A stretch of 64,000 nt of DNA from Breviolum minutum Mf 1.05b.01 (GCA_000507305.1 DF239554.1:146770-210769), one strand, 5' to 3'. Positions 8,400-20,329 are shown, numbered from the stretch's first letter. The notes: generated from the letters alone by a model not told the origin. Translations and numbers: made by a program.

Positions 8400-8940
8400 A
8401 AGTGAGATGATGATGAAGCTCCTAGGTATCTTTTTGTGAGATGGGAGGGCAAACACCTAACTCGGAAATTCTGGAGAGATGAGAGAGATGAGACTATCCA
8501 GCTATTTTCCAACAAGTTTAAAGGTTAAGCCGCCTGCTTTATTCATATGATGCTAGTGGTCACTACTTGGGAGGTGGACCACCCAAAAGATTGCTGTTGA
8601 TTTGCTGTGACATGTTTGCTGGAGATGCAACGAAGTTGTCTCCACAGCGCCTTGTTCTGTAGGGCCCAAGTTGGCATGGTGAATTTAGCATGATATTTTA
8701 GGATCTGTTGGTGTCAGGATGGTACTGGCTCAGCTGAAATGTTGTCCATTGCAGAGGAACCTGACGATGAGGCGGGTTGACATGTGAGATTGAGGCTGCC
8801 AAGAGTTTGAAGTGATGCTCAATGAAGGATGAAGGATGAAGGATTAGGTTCCAGAAGAGATGATCATCCAAGTCGCAATTCCTCCTATTTTTGTGGGTTT
8901 CTTGTGGTCACAGCTATACTGTATACTAATATTTTCACGA
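8400..8940. other. no supported gene
   Basis: I see no open frame with splice context. A short ATGAAGGATGAAGGATGAAGG repeat-like run occurs near 8820. Probably intergenic or intronic. Confidence 0.35.
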
Positions 8941-8983
8941 ATTCTCAGCTGCTTGTTACATCACTTCATTGCCGGCTAGCACC

Positions 8984-9103
8984 ATGAGTGATGCATTTTG
9001 CACCTTGGTGGAGGCCTTCAAGAGTCCTGTGAATACGCTTCCATCCAATCCCTTTGAAGATATGGATGAGATTCTTGGCAGAGAACTGCCCTGGCAGTTT
9101 CAA
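8984..9103 (+). CDS. candidate first exon of an unrecognised gene
   Basis: An ATG opens 40 clean codons beginning MSDAFCTLVEAFKSPVN and containing NPFEDMDEILGRELPW, acidic with good codon texture. A TTCTCAG acceptor lies 36 bases upstream, suitable for trans-splicing. The frame ends at CAA|GATACA, a possible GA donor of the kind used by the HCc gene intron 1. No homologue is recognised, and no second exon was identified. Confidence 0.45.
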
Positions 9104-9109
9104 GATACA

Positions 9110-10000
9110 AAACGTGACAGTTTTAACAAAAACACACACATATAATATATAGATATATTACCATGGCCGGAAAACAAATGCATACAGTACGCACCGTCAC
9201 TAGGGCGGATGATGGCGGAGGCAATTTTTCGGAAATTGAGAAAAGATGCTGATGCTGTGAATTTCTGTCTTTTTTTCCATCCGCAGGCCTGGTTTTATTG
9301 ATGGTTTCTTCATCAAATCTAAGGCCAAGTGAACGAGACCCATCCCTGCGAAGAGCTACAGCAGTATCCTTTGCACCACCTCCACGAGCTGCTTGGCAAA
9401 TCCTGATGGATGGACGTTGCATCCGGTAACTAACCAGTTGGTATGGTTCAGATGCTGTATGGAGTGGGATATCCATAAACTTACCTGTTATGATTTATGA
9501 TATTGATATTGACTGGTTAGCCGGATTCAACGTCCATTAACAGCAACACTCAGGGGTTTTCTTCGAGTCGAGATGCGATGTCAAGCGTCCAAGGCCAGAT
9601 CTGATTCGAGGTCCGATACCTTAGTCAGAGAAACTGCTTGGGATGCTTGCACCTTGGGTAAAATCAAATCAAATCAGTAGGGAATTCATTATTCAGTGCT
9701 ATGCAGACAGTTAGAATCCACCAAGTATATAAAGCCATTTGCTAGAGGCTGCTAAACTCTGCAAGTTCATATATAGAGTTTTTGTGTCCTGTCGCCTTCC
9801 CTGACGTTTGGCAAATTTCAATTCCAGGAATTTTAGTGAGGATCTCTGGGACGAAACAAGTTTGGCTTCTGAGGACAGCCGGGGTGATCAATTAACATGG
9901 GAGGTGTAAAAGTCTTTGTGCCTTCGCTTTCGGGTATTTTTTGAAGGACATGAACGTGAAAAACGTAGACTCCTCAGGCCCTGGGAAATTCTGGCTGCTG
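9110..10000. other. no supported gene
   Basis: Contains open frames on both strands but none with convincing splice context. A short segment near 9290-9460 is GC-richer and might hold an exon, but I cannot choose a frame. Confidence 0.3.
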
Positions 10001-10982
10001 TGCTTTATTGGTTGCCTCTCAACAAGTGATTGGACCTTGTATAGTATGGGATAGAACATCGAATTCAGCTTGGGAATCTGATTGTGTCAAGATAGGTTTT
10101 CCCATTTTGAACAGAAACGTCGGCAAGGTTTTTCGGAGGTTTCGAACAGTTTCAAGCAACAATCACTCCGTGAGAGGCGGCTGTTCTTTTGGCAGAGCCA
10201 GTGGTGGCATCCTCCCCTTGCGCCTTCATCAGCATCCAGATGGGCAGCACTCGTGGGATCTAAAAACTGCCGCCTTTCCAGTCGAATGTTTCAACACATT
10301 CTTCAAATCCAGTTTGGATGCATCAAATGGACTATGTCAGATAATTCTTCCTCCATTCTCTAAGCTTCTGATTCTTCAAGAAGATGCGGAGACCTCAACT
10401 GAGGCCTGAAACGCAGGCGAGCTTTGGGAGTCAACTGGACAGAGCTCCCTTCTAGTTTTAGTCATGGGAAATCCAACCAAACTTTGATTTCACGGCTTTC
10501 CAGCGTGGCGAAATGTAGTTGTCAACCAAATGAATACAGGACCTCCACAATGTCAGCGACCGCCAACATGGCGGCGTGATATATGTCTCAGGGACCGGCG
10601 ACCACTATATAATCCTTTCAGAGCATACCAAGGAATACATCTTAGCAGTCTTAGCACTAAGGGATCTAATTGTCAACGATCTATATACCCCCCAGAACAC
10701 AATCAATGATCTAAGCCGTTGAAGTATGATTGTATCATTGCTTTGTCACAATGCAATGGACATGATGAATTTATGGAACCTGACATGAAAAATGGTATCT
10801 ACATGATATTTTTATTACGGTGCAGGCCGTTTCCTCCAAAGCGAAAGAAACCGCAGAAGTGGCGGCTGCTTGATACAACTTCAGTGTTTTGTTTGATCTC
10901 GGGGCCGGAACTGATCTGGGGGAAACAAGCTTTTTGGTACGCATTGTTGCTGTTGACATTTTGAAATTTAGGATTTGGATAG

Positions 10983-11098
10983 ATGAGAGTATCTGCAACA
11001 AAAACAGCCAGGATGGTAAAACCACATGAACAACTCCTTGCGTTGAGTCGGAAGATGCAGGTCAACACCGAGGCACCTGCCAATGAGGCCAAAGCAGA
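10983..11098 (+). CDS. candidate coiled-coil exon
   Basis: The frame reads through HEQLLALSRKMQVNTEAPAN and then EAKAE before a GTGCGC donor. Leucine spacing and charge match the array style at 1-6.4 kb, so this may be part of the same or a related protein. The 5' boundary is unclear. Confidence 0.4.
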
Positions 11099-11322
11099 GG
11101 TGCGCGTGTCTCGGTGGCCGAGAATTCCATTTGAGACTAAAAACAAACCGAGGTTTTTTTTTTAAATGTGGGTTTTTTTACTGGTATGTCTTTATACAGT
11201 ATAGCAGGTCTATCAATTCATTTGAGAATCTTTACTGGCTTGCCATGATATCCTTTTAGTCATGTCAACCACTTCAAATTGGATCTCCTTCAAATTCAAT
11301 GGATATTGGAGATTGAATATCG

Positions 11323-11412
11323 ATGAGAAACATTGCCGCTGTGGCCCTCCTTGGGCCTCGAAAGGTGCAGCGCTTGCGCAATGCTTTGATCTCCGAAGAA
11401 GCCGCCTGTGAC
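11323..11412 (+). CDS. candidate exon, possibly initiating
   Basis: An ATG begins MRNIAAVALLGPRKVQRLRN and continues ALISEEAACDR. A stop codon lies in frame just upstream (11313-11315) and no AG lies between, which favours a real start codon. Helix-forming and basic. The next plausible exon is at 11539. Confidence 0.4.
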
Positions 11413-11538
11413 AGGGGAACCTGGATATTTCCTTCTGGTCATCCTTTTAAGCAACAACGGTTGGGTTTTTGGTGATTTTCCCATGGAACAAACGGACGGG
11501 TTTTTCGGAGAAGATGATCTCATAATCGCCGGGATCAG

Positions 11539-11586
11539 AGGAAGCACCGGATTGCTGCCCAGGCTGAAGCCAAAGCCGAATTAAAG
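11539..11586 (+). CDS. candidate coiled-coil exon
   Basis: Sixteen codons, RKHRIAAQAEAKAELK, run from an ATCAG acceptor to a GTGGGG donor, phase 0. Strong coiled-coil composition. Likely downstream of the exon at 11323. Confidence 0.45.
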
Positions 11587-12047
11587 GTGGGGGATGTGGT
11601 GTAGATTCTGGGGTGTGAGATTCGTTGCATGTTTTTTTCTTTCTTGAACTTTCCTGTTGCTGGGCTAGGAAATGGAGATGTATTTTGTTTGGGTCTATCA
11701 GATAGCAACTGGATCCACCACCGGCAAATACAACGGTAGGAAACCCCACCTTTTTGTCAGGTTGTGTTTATTTTTTCGATTGCGGCAGGATTTCCAAGTT
11801 GTTTTGCAGTTTCTACCCTCCCAAAGTTTAACAGCTCGCCCCTGAAAAGTTACCGAAACCCAATAGGAAGCCAGATCGTCTTCCAACCGAACCACCATTT
11901 TTCCAGGGGCGAAACTCGCTGGTGATAAACTTCGGGCAGTTAAAAAATTCCTTTCCAACAAATTTTGCCCAAAGAGGTGGTGGCCATCATTTCTCTCCCG
12001 GTGGAAGTTTCCAGATTTCCCAAACAAAAAAAATCCGTAACCCTCAG

Positions 12048-12085
12048 GGAGTTGGCTCTGGAAGCGATGCTTCGGATGCTGATAG
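12048..12085 (+). CDS. candidate coiled-coil exon
   Basis: After CCCTCAG the frame reads ELALEAMLRMLI up to a GTGTGG donor. Short, leucine/alanine-rich helix in line with neighbouring exons on the same strand. Confidence 0.35.
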
Positions 12086-12465
12086 GTGTGGTGACGGTGT
12101 GGTGGTCTCGGTGGTGTGTGGATGTTATGGGAGGGAATGGGAAAATGGACAGATGGAATCCATTGATATTGGCTTGTTTTTTTTCCAGAATGGATTTAAA
12201 TGGACTAATTGATGGTTTTCAATTTTCAACGGTGCAAAGAGATCAAAAGAATGCAAAGAGAAAGTTCGGAGTCTATCAGCAATGGAGAGCAGTTGGAAAA
12301 CCAAGTTGCTGTTCATTTCCATCAATTTTTTTTCCCCCTAAAAACCCCGCCACAGTTTGCCTTTAAAGAAAACAAAGGGTGCTTTCCCTATGTTTTCCAG
12401 GCAGCTTACGTTAAACGTTACGGAAAAATCTCTGTGTCGTTTCCATGGATCCCTCGGAACTTGGA

Positions 12466-12590
12466 GGTTACGTTTGCTCTTGTCCCAAGAGAAGGCCAAG
12501 ATTCGAGAGTTAGGTCCGGACGGCCCAACTCCGTCACTGGATGATGAGATACTCCAGCCAGCGGATGATGAAATTCAATTTCTCGTTTAA
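12466..12590 (+). CDS. candidate exon with in-frame stop
   Basis: The frame reads LSQEKAKIRELGPDGPTPSL and continues DDEILQPADDEIQFLV to a stop at 12588-12590. The first half is coiled-coil-like and the second acidic. It could be a C-terminal exon, or the stop may be intronic read-through. Confidence 0.4.
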
Positions 12591-12741
12591 AACGAAAAAC
12601 TTAAACGAAGAAAGTGCCAAGGGGGAAAACCTGAAGGCGTGTCCAAAAAAACTGGGTGAAACAACGGAGTTTGACAGTGTTTTCCATGAATTTTCCGAGT
12701 TCCCCACTTTTGCTGTTTGACAGTGGCCACAAAATCACAAG

Positions 12742-12816
12742 GTGCACGTGCCATTCGTTCCGAGCGTCATCGGCAGAAACTGCTAGAGGAGATGGTACAG
12801 GACCTCATGAGACCAA
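12742..12816 (+). CDS. candidate coiled-coil exon
   Basis: Between a CACAAG acceptor and a GTTGGT donor, the frame reads ARAIRSERHRQKLLEEMVQD and then LMRP. Basic then acidic heptads typical of a coiled coil. A competing frame is serine-rich and less protein-like. Confidence 0.45.
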
Positions 12817-12839
12817 GTTGGTGTTGCAGAAACGATGAG

Positions 12840-13600
12840 ATGACCCAAGTGTTGAGGATATATCCATAGATAGATGTTTTATGGGTATGTACAATGTATG
12901 TGTGTACAATGTATGTATTTGTAGTATACATGTAAATATATATATATATATACGTATACATATACACACTTACTAGGTACATAGTACATGGATATGCCAC
13001 AGGAAGCACCGAAACAAGGATTTCCCAAATAGTTTCTCAGAGCGCCATGAAAAACACCCTGGAAGGATGGACAAGCAGATGTGGAACTGGTATCTCTTGC
13101 GAAGGCAGGGATCGCATCCGTGATCAAAGTTGGAAATTGATAGTTGATACCTGTATGCTTGAAACTGTGTGTTGACAACAATCAAGAGCTACAGTTTGGC
13201 AGTTTTGGGGGAGTTGTTGGCAAGGAAAAGCGTCGAAAAACCAGCTCAGCTGCATCATTTGCAACTAATCCCACCAAGTTGTCATAAACAAGAGTCATTT
13301 TTGGGAGGGGGGAAGCTTTGGGTTTAGATTCTTGGAACCTTCCCCCTCCCCAAAAAAGCCAAAAGGGGGAGGGACTTCCCCAAATCGTTCACGCACATGG
13401 GAACTGGCAATTTTCCCATCATTTTCCCACTACAAACATCCAGTTTCAAATGCTCTTTCACCAGAAAATCCAATCCTCAACTCAATGGACATGGTTCATT
13501 TTCCCTCATAACTTAGGAAAGGGTTTAATTTCAATGTCAGTAAATTATATATATATATGTATATATGTATATATATATGTATATATGTATATATATAGTA
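12840..13600. repeat. AT-rich noncoding stretch with (TA)n/GTATAT microsatellites
   Basis: Simple TA and GTATAT runs occur at about 12930-12972 and 13540-13598. No open frame with splice context between them. Likely intron or spacer. Confidence 0.6.
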
Positions 13601-13681
13601 TTTAAAAGCAAAAAATCACGATCACATGGTAGTTGAATGCAAATTGTTCAAAATTTTTGCGCCGCCTTTTTGAACCCCCAG

Positions 13682-13726
13682 GCCGTCGGGCGCACCGTGA
13701 AGGCCATTTCAGCGATCTCCAAAGAG
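13682..13726 (+). CDS. candidate exon
   Basis: Fifteen codons, AVGRTVKAISAISKE, lie between a CCCCCAG acceptor and a GTGCAT donor, phase 0. GC-rich against AT-rich flanks. No family recognised. Confidence 0.4.
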
Positions 13727-14371
13727 GTGCATTTGGGGCTCGGGTGGCGGAAGGATTTTGGGGTTTGGAGGTGGAATATTTCTCAACTGCAACTTTGGTC
13801 CATGAGATGCTTTGAGATCTTTTTTTAAAAATCCTTGAGAAATGAGGGAAACAGTGATATTCATGATTTTTCAGTACTTATTTGATGCTGTTGGTGCAGT
13901 ATCGTCACCTCCAGCCGCAGAGTCGCCGAGGCACCACATCTGTCGAAACTGGCCAAGGCTCCATTGTCACAGGCAGAAAAATTGACACACTTTTGATCAC
14001 CTCAGCAATGGCAGAAACCAAAGTGACAAAGAAAGGATTGGTATGTTTAATTAATTATATCATAGATTTTATGGATGACTTCTTATTTATGTTTATATAT
14101 AGAATAGATTTTATGCATGGCTTTTTTTACGTACAATCCTGTTGAATTACTCAGTGATTCCTTTGCCACCAAATTTTGCTTCCGCTGTTCACCCGGACTT
14201 CAATGATTTTAGAATGGCTGAGATCAGATGTGTGGTGGCTGATTACGAAAGATCTCCGTTTTGATCAACACATTGTCGTCGAACATGTCTCAAAAGGTGA
14301 GTTTGAAAATTCCTTGCAAAATCAATATCATTTTGACAAGACCGAACAGTTATTTCCCCAGATGTGTTTCA

Positions 14372-14483
14372 GCCTCCGATGCCTGGAGGCGGAATCTGCA
14401 TCAAAACCACCTTTACCTGCTCCAGCAGAAGCACCACCCCAGCTCTCACCAAGGCGCTGAAGCAAAATCAGAGTTTTTGAGTG
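14372..14483 (+). CDS. candidate exon with GTGAGA donor
   Basis: A GTTTCAG acceptor and a canonical GTGAGA donor bound 112 bases. One frame (SDAWRRNLHQNHLYLLQQKH...) is open throughout. A second frame gives the proline-rich LEAESASKPPLPAPAEAPP ending at a TGA at 14458. Either is plausible, and transcript data would decide. Confidence 0.4.
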
Positions 14484-14742
14484 GTGAGACTTGGTATATT
14501 CAATGCAGAAAAGGTTTGAACAGTTACAACATGACTTATTACCCAACTAGGGTAGTTGATTTTTTTTTCGTTTTCACCTACAGTGGTTTTCAATGGGTTT
14601 TCACTTAGAATTGTCACTTGTTCCTTGGCCGGTTTACCTTTGGTACACAGGTTATCTCGTCTTCCTTCGTCACCTGCAGCCACAGCAGCTGCTGCGCAAA
14701 GCGTGACTGGGTTACACTGGGGTTCAAGTTGAAAAGGTATCG

Positions 14743-14871
14743 AAATCTCCGAGTGTCTAAATGGGGGTTTCCTAAAATGGTGGTACCCAACAACCATGGG
14801 TTTTCCTACAAAAAATGATCATTTTGGGGTGTTTTGGGGGTACCACCATTTCAGGAAACACTCAAATCTCC
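14743..14871. mobile_element. MITE, family 1, with 8-bp target-site duplication
   Basis: The element spans 14751-14863 (113 bp) and is flanked by direct repeats AAATCTCC at 14743-14750 and 14864-14871. It begins GAGTGT and ends ACACTC. After an 11-base interruption in the left arm, the arms pair over TTTCCT(A/G)AAATGGTGGTACCC and its complement. It has no coding capacity. An 8-bp duplication fits hAT-like transposases, but family assignment is inference. A relative lies at 32591-32689. Confidence 0.85.
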
Positions 14872-15327
14872 ATGCTACAAAAATCAATGCGCTTCGTTCC
14901 TTGGATCATTGGATCGGAAATAGATGTTTTTGGACAACCCGAGATATCGCCTTTAAACCAATGGGTGGTTTAGGATGTGTCAAAAGTGTTACACATGGCA
15001 GTGGATCTGAGGCGCAAATGGCAGTGGATTTGATGGATTTGACGTGAAAGCTCGGCATGTTGGTGGCTTCGGAGGAGTGTAGACTCTGTAGACCGAGGTA
15101 CCATAGTCAAGTAGAAATTGGGATTTCGAGCTGAGAAACATCCAGAAACCCAGATGGGCCAAAACAGTGATATCACATGAGATCTGAAATCCTGCACTGC
15201 TTGCTCAGATAATATCCACCTGGCCAATACCTGCTTGTTATGGCGGTTTGGACAGTCTAAAATTTCAAAGTATATATTTGATGAAAGGAAAAAACTATCA
15301 TGACAACTCAACTGGAGCGTTTGTTTG

Positions 15328-15573
15328 ATGCAATTGGTTGGCATTGGCCAGCGACTTGAGCTTCCCGGAAAACGGCGTTTCCGTGCCAATTTTTTTGCCT
15401 TTGAAAGGCACCAGTTGTTCATAGCGAGATGCGGAGAGACACGCCGTGCCACCTTTTTGTGGCGAGTGGGAGCTGGAAGTCAAAATGCTTTGATCAGATC
15501 AATTTGCAGAAAAGAAATGGAAAGAGTTTGTGACTTTGTGACTGCTTTTGATGCTTTCAAGATTTCTTGTTGA
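15328..15573 (+). CDS. candidate small protein or terminal exon, 81 residues
   Basis: The frame from ATG 15328 reads MQLVGIGQRLELPGKRRFRA and includes FFAFERHQLFIARCGETRR, ending EMERVCDFVTAFDAFKISC before TGA. Composition is protein-like (basic, with periodic hydrophobics) and it is longer than expected for noncoding sequence here. It may be a final exon, because the upstream frame is also open for a few codons. No family recognised. Confidence 0.4.
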   Translation: MQLVGIGQRLELPGKRRFRANFFAFERHQLFIARCGETRRATFLWRVGAGSQNALIRSICRKEMERVCDFVTAFDAFKISC

Positions 15574-16345
15574 TTTGTCCTTTGAAACGAGCTTGATTTG
15601 AACGATTGATGTGGCTGGCGGGGTTTTGACTTCTTCAGTTTGTGGACTTAGAACCACAACCTCAAGCACAAACGATTCTCAAGAGACTTTGATGAGATCA
15701 TTAGGAGCAGATTTCACCTACCTTTTTCCATTTCGTCATTTTTTTTCTTCCTCTTTGCACTCACTGATTCAAGCAGCAGAAATGTGGACCGGACGGATAT
15801 GTCCAGCTACCTGATAGAAGGGATATGAAAGGCACAAGATCGTGTTGTCCTACCTTCGGAGGATACGTTGTTGGAAAAGCCATGGTTAGTTGCTGTGCCT
15901 TTGGTTCCCATGGACAGTCCATGCTGGCCTGTTTGACTCTTGACTCCGGGAAAGACCTGTATTTAGAATCTGATTTTTCGGAGAACAACGGAGAAGCATG
16001 GGAACATCTAAAACATCTAGAAATCAGAATTTGGGTTTCCCCCTCAAAACATCCAAGATCATCTGAAATCTGTGACACTTGGGGTTTCCTGCTAAGTTTC
16101 TTTGATGACCTTTTCTTGGAGGTGCAGAGCGAGCACGTATTCTGGCGCAGCATCTTCAGCCAGGCTCGAATCATCGAAAGAAGCACCCAAGTTCCACCCA
16201 GGGCGTTTTTACTGTATCCATCCATAGGGTGGGTAGGGTGGTTTATCACCTTTTCATCATGGTCTTTTTTTTTAAATCCAAATCAGAATCCGTTGGCTAC
16301 CTAGTTTCGTGATGCGGCTTACTTAACCCGCTTTACCCTGGACAG

Positions 16346-16420
16346 TGAAATCCGACATCAAAACCATTCAGAAAATGATCTCAAAAGTGCAGGAATTGGG
16401 GAGTTTGAGTTGGGCTCAGC
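16346..16420 (+). CDS. candidate helical exon
   Basis: After a TGGACAG acceptor the frame reads KSDIKTIQKMISKVQELGSL, a well-formed amphipathic helix. The donor is uncertain. Confidence 0.35.
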
Positions 16421-16975
16421 TGTTTCCTTTTCACAATCCTACGGTCATCATCACTATCTTAGTAATTAGTAGGTGCCCCAGCCAAGCAGCAATTTGGGTG
16501 TTGTACGGAAAGCAGGCCGAAAGTAGAACAGCAGGCATTCAAACATCCTCAGAAAAAGTGGGATCTTCTCAGGTTTTCTCAACTGCAAATTGTCAGACCT
16601 TTGGTTTATCGGAAAATCTGAGTGGATTTTCGGGGTACTTTCGAAGCAGATCTTAGTGGGTTTAATGATTCTATGGAACTTATGTTCACCCGCCATTTCT
16701 TCTGTAAATAAAACAGGTTTTTTTTCACCTAAAAGTTAGACGTGAAAGACACCTAAACTTCGGAAATCCCTCTAGGAATTTCCAGTTGCCAACGAAATTT
16801 CCAGTTGCCGGTGGCCAATCTGATATCAACCACCCCCGAGGTGACAAGCTGACGTCCGAAGCAGCCTTGGGTGGCCTGTGTGCTGACTTGCGGAGTGGCC
16901 AGGCGTGGTTGGGTTGCTTCGTGGATCCTCAAACACAGGAGTTCCCTTGGATAAGGCACAAAATCATTAGGTTAG

Positions 16976-17123
16976 GTTAGGTGGTTTCAAACATGCCCAG
17001 CGTATCAGGTGCAGACATCAATTTTTTGGTTTTCAAAGATTTTTTCATGTTCACCCTGCAAAATTCGGGGGAAGATGAACCTATTTTGACGACTATTTTT
17101 CAAAGAGTTGAAACCACCAACTT
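16976..17123. mobile_element. MITE, family 2 (GTTGGTGGTTTCAAC ends)
   Basis: The left end TTAGGTGGTTTCAAACAT is the approximate complement of the right end GTTGAAACCACCAACTTA. The interior carries a TTCACCC...GGGGGAAGATGAACCTATTTTGAC segment shared with 26966-27064, 32800-32894 and 63907-64000. No coding capacity. Target duplication not resolved. Confidence 0.7.
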
Positions 17124-17129
17124 AGATCC

Positions 17130-18085
17130 ATGAAATTGGGTACACCAAACAAATGTAGCAGGAAATTGTGAACAACAAATTTTGGTCGGTGGATTTTCTC
17201 CGAAAAAAATAACAGGTCCGTTTCCGTGTTGTTTTGGGTTGGTATTTTTTTTTTCATGACCCCCTCGAAGTTCGGGTCTGGGGCAACCGCTGAAACCCAT
17301 GGAAACCTTGACTGCTCCACGTGGATGGGATACCACGGAGTCATAGATCTTTTTCAAGCTTTGGTTCAGGTGCACCTCCTGAATGAGTATGTGCAATTGT
17401 CACCTCAATGCCTTGAACTCAGCCTTTTCTGATGCATCTTCCATTTTGTTCATTTATATGACATCGCTCCAAATCTGTAGTTATATCTGGGTGAAGTGTG
17501 GTGGCGTCACGTGTCACCACAAAAGCTGATTTCCAGATGGCCTCCAAACAGGAATTTGGAGCTTGAGGAAATGTGATCAAATTCACCCAGAATATATACA
17601 TAATGTACATGCACAGAATAACGCATATGATATCTTTGTATTGTGTTCAGGATTTTGCTGTAAAGTGTTAAAACTGTAGATCAGAAACCATCAACCCATT
17701 TCTTCACCCACATGGTCTCATATATACAACGTATCATATGTGGATGCATATAAAAAGTGAATAAATGAGTAAATATGAGTAAACAAATCATATGTATATA
17801 AACACTTTTATTTGAGTATATCAGTATATCTGTAATTTAATAGTCAATTATCTGGGTTGTATTTTTCCAAGATCTCTACAATGGTGAACCGAGGTGTTGA
17901 GCTCTTCACACTTTGGGAACACCAGGTATCATGTTGGATGGATCCGTTTTTGAAGGTGTTTTTCCCCAAACAGTGTGGTAACACTTGGGGTTCTTACGGT
18001 AATGGTAAAAGGCCGGGGTGGCTAGATCGAGGTGGCGGACGGGTTGTGCACAGATTTCATCGCTATTTTCGTGGTTTCGTGCTTG
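17130..18085. other. no supported gene; AT-rich spacer
   Basis: Contains many short AT runs (TATATG, AAATATGAG words near 17700-17840). A possible short coding patch reads FQALVQVHLLNEYVQLSPQ at about 17351-17410, but splice sites are unclear. Confidence 0.35.
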
Positions 18086-18538
18086 CATGTTCGTTTCGTC
18101 TGTGAATTTTCGTAGTTTTCGGGTGTCTGCGACCGGCGTGAACGGGTTTTGTCTGTAAATTTTCATAGTTTCCGGCTCTTCAACTTCTTCGATGTTCATT
18201 TTTCGTGGTAATTCTCATACTTTTCGTGTGTCTGCGGTGCTCTTGAAAGGGTCTAAAACGGGTTTCGTCTGTAAATTTTCGTACTTTTTCGGCTCTTCAA
18301 CTTCTTCCATGTTCATTTTTCGTGGTAATTCTCGTGCTTTTCGGTGTTCTCCAATGCTCTTGACCGGTGTTTTTGCAATAAAACTCGGGCTTTTTTGACG
18401 TTTTTGGCGCTGCAACATCCGGCTCAAGAACTGAAGTCGATGTTTCCTGGAAATTTTCGTACTTTTCGGTGTTCTGCAACATCCGGCCCAAGAACTGACG
18501 TTCATTTTTCCTGGTAATTTTCGTACTTTTCGGTGTGC
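18085..18538. repeat. degenerate tandem repeat, about 110-120 bp units
   Basis: Four imperfect units share words such as TTCGTACTTTT, CTTCAACTTCTTC, GTTCATTTTTCGTGGTAATT and GGTGTTCT. Units begin near 18100, 18195, 18310 and 18430. No frame is conserved across units, which argues against coding. Confidence 0.8.
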
Positions 18539-18539
18539 T

Positions 18540-18805
18540 CATATAGAGTGGTCACACATAGAGTGCTCACATAGAGTGGTCACACATAGAGTGCTCACAT
18601 AAAGAGTGCTCCCATACAGTGTTCACATAGACTGGTCACACCTAGAGTGCTCACATAGAGTGGTCACACATAGAGTGCTCACATAGAGTGGTCACACATA
18701 GAGTGCTCACATATAGAGTGCTCCCACATAGAGTGCTCATATATAGAGTGAGCATAGAGTGGTCACATATAGAGTGTTCACATAGAGTGCTCACACATAC
18801 ATTGC
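18540..18805. repeat. minisatellite, alternating 14-bp half units
   Basis: The array alternates CACATAGAGTGCTCA and CACATAGAGTGGTCA (about 14-15 bp each, 28-bp higher-order unit) with a few length variants such as CATATAGAGTG. It directly abuts the degenerate repeat on the left. Confidence 0.9.
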
Positions 18806-18809
18806 ATTT

Positions 18810-19460
18810 TGTTTTATTTTCACACTGTTTGGGGTCTCTTGCCGGGATATATAGTTTTTTTTTTGGGGGGGGGGGGGTAAAAGGCTCCACCTAAAAAAAG
18901 TTGCCAAAGAGTCGGAGCAGATGTTCAATGATCAACACAAAGTATGAAAGGAGAAATAGGGTACACACCCATTGAAAACTAAAGATGTAAGTTAATGTAT
19001 GGACACAAAAGGACCACCAGAAGAGGAGGTTCCTTTTCAAACTCATACTTTTCCGGTTTTATGTTTGTTTTTGCCGGGCGGTATGGATGCAAATAGGATG
19101 AATTTAGGGATATGTTGGATCCTTTCCGGAGACTTGCACCTTGGTGTTGCACCCATTTTGCGAGTCCATCATATCTTTTAAGATGAACACTCTGGAATCC
19201 ATGGAAAAAACCTTCACCAGATCTTTTAAGATTCCAGCATATAGAATCCATCAATGCTTGCAGTTTTTGATTAGTCTTGTTTCGTGTTTTTGTTTTTGAA
19301 TACCCTCCGGTAAACTAACATGAGTGGCTGTAATATCCCCATTTTCAATAGGACATAGATCTTCATTCAGGGTCCATTTAGCAGCCAGCTATGTTAGTAT
19401 ACTGGAGTGTATTTCAGAAAATTCCCCAAATTATTGGGTGCCAATCCCAACCCGATTGCA
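18810..19460. other. no supported gene
   Basis: Holds a homopolymer pair (T10 then G11 at about 18860-18878) and otherwise unremarkable sequence. No exon supported. Confidence 0.35.
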
Positions 19461-19462
19461 AG

Positions 19463-19546
19463 GAGTCGGGGGATGGAAATCGTTTGGTGCAGCTGATTCT
19501 AGAGACCTTGTCGGCGGTCTTGGAGGGAAGCTTTGATGAAGGCTGG
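19463..19546 (+). CDS. exon with canonical GTGAGT donor
   Basis: Exactly 28 codons (ESGDGNRLVQLILETLSAVL then EGSFDEGW) run from a TTGCAAG acceptor to a GTGAGT donor, phase 0 at both ends. The balanced composition and canonical donor make this one of the clearer exons. No domain recognised. Confidence 0.55.
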
Positions 19547-19921
19547 GTGAGTCGTTGGAGGGAGGCCTTCGGTCGGTTGGGTTGGATTTTCATTTTAAAA
19601 AAAAGTTGGGAAACCAGAGATGTATGCTGATGTATGATGATATTGTTATTGGTATTGATATTTTGAGTATCGAGGATTCATGGATCGATAGTCGATGTTT
19701 GATGATGAAGGGATGTTGGATGAAGGTGAAGATGAAGATGAGTAAGTTTGGATGAAAGTTGTTGGGTGATCAAAGGGGGAATTGTTCCAAACAAACTCAG
19801 CATAGATACAGAAGATTCAGCTAAACCCTCCAAGAATCAAAAGCTGGAATGGAACTTGAGTCGTTTTATCCTTCACCCAGGTTCATCATTGATGTCGTTT
19901 TGCCTTAGAAGTTCTCTGAAG

Positions 19922-20047
19922 GTGGATCATGATCACAGCCGTTGTATGCCAGGCGTACGGACGGCCAAGACGCGTCAAGGGGTGGCAGCCAAGATCTTGT
20001 CGGAGCATTTGCAGGCTGAAAAAACTGACCGTTCTAGGACGACTTGA
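19922..20047 (+). CDS. candidate terminal exon
   Basis: After a CTGAAG acceptor, 41 codons read VDHDHSRCMPGVRTAKTRQG and continue VAAKILSEHLQAEKTDRSRT before TGA at 20045-20047. Basic and helix-prone. Could end the gene whose exon lies at 19463. Confidence 0.45.
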   Translation: MDHDHSRCMPGVRTAKTRQGVAAKILSEHLQAEKTDRSRTT

Positions 20048-20268
20048 GACGTTCTGATATATTGCTTTAAAAGAGCGTCGTGGAGACGTGTGAAAAAGGC
20101 AGAAAACATGATAGACTTATATAGACTTTCGAACTAAAAGAGAAAAGTAAAACACTAAAGTCACATGCATTTTGTGAATTTCACTTAAAAGGTAACTTTC
20201 CCAAAATCAACAAATTGACCTTCGCGATTTCCCACTTGGTTGGTTTCAAGAAACGGATCCATTGGCAG

Positions 20269-20323
20269 CTCTTGTACCGCTACCTGGGCACAGAGCGCGA
20301 TCAGTTGCTGAAGATGTGTTTGA
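20269..20323 (+). CDS. candidate exon
   Basis: Bounded by a TTGGCAG acceptor and a GTTGGG donor. One frame reads LLYRYLGTERDQLLKMCL, another ALVPLPGHRARSVAEDVF. The first looks more protein-like. Opposite-strand open sequence overlaps but lacks splice context. Confidence 0.35.
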
Positions 20324-20329
20324 GGTTGG

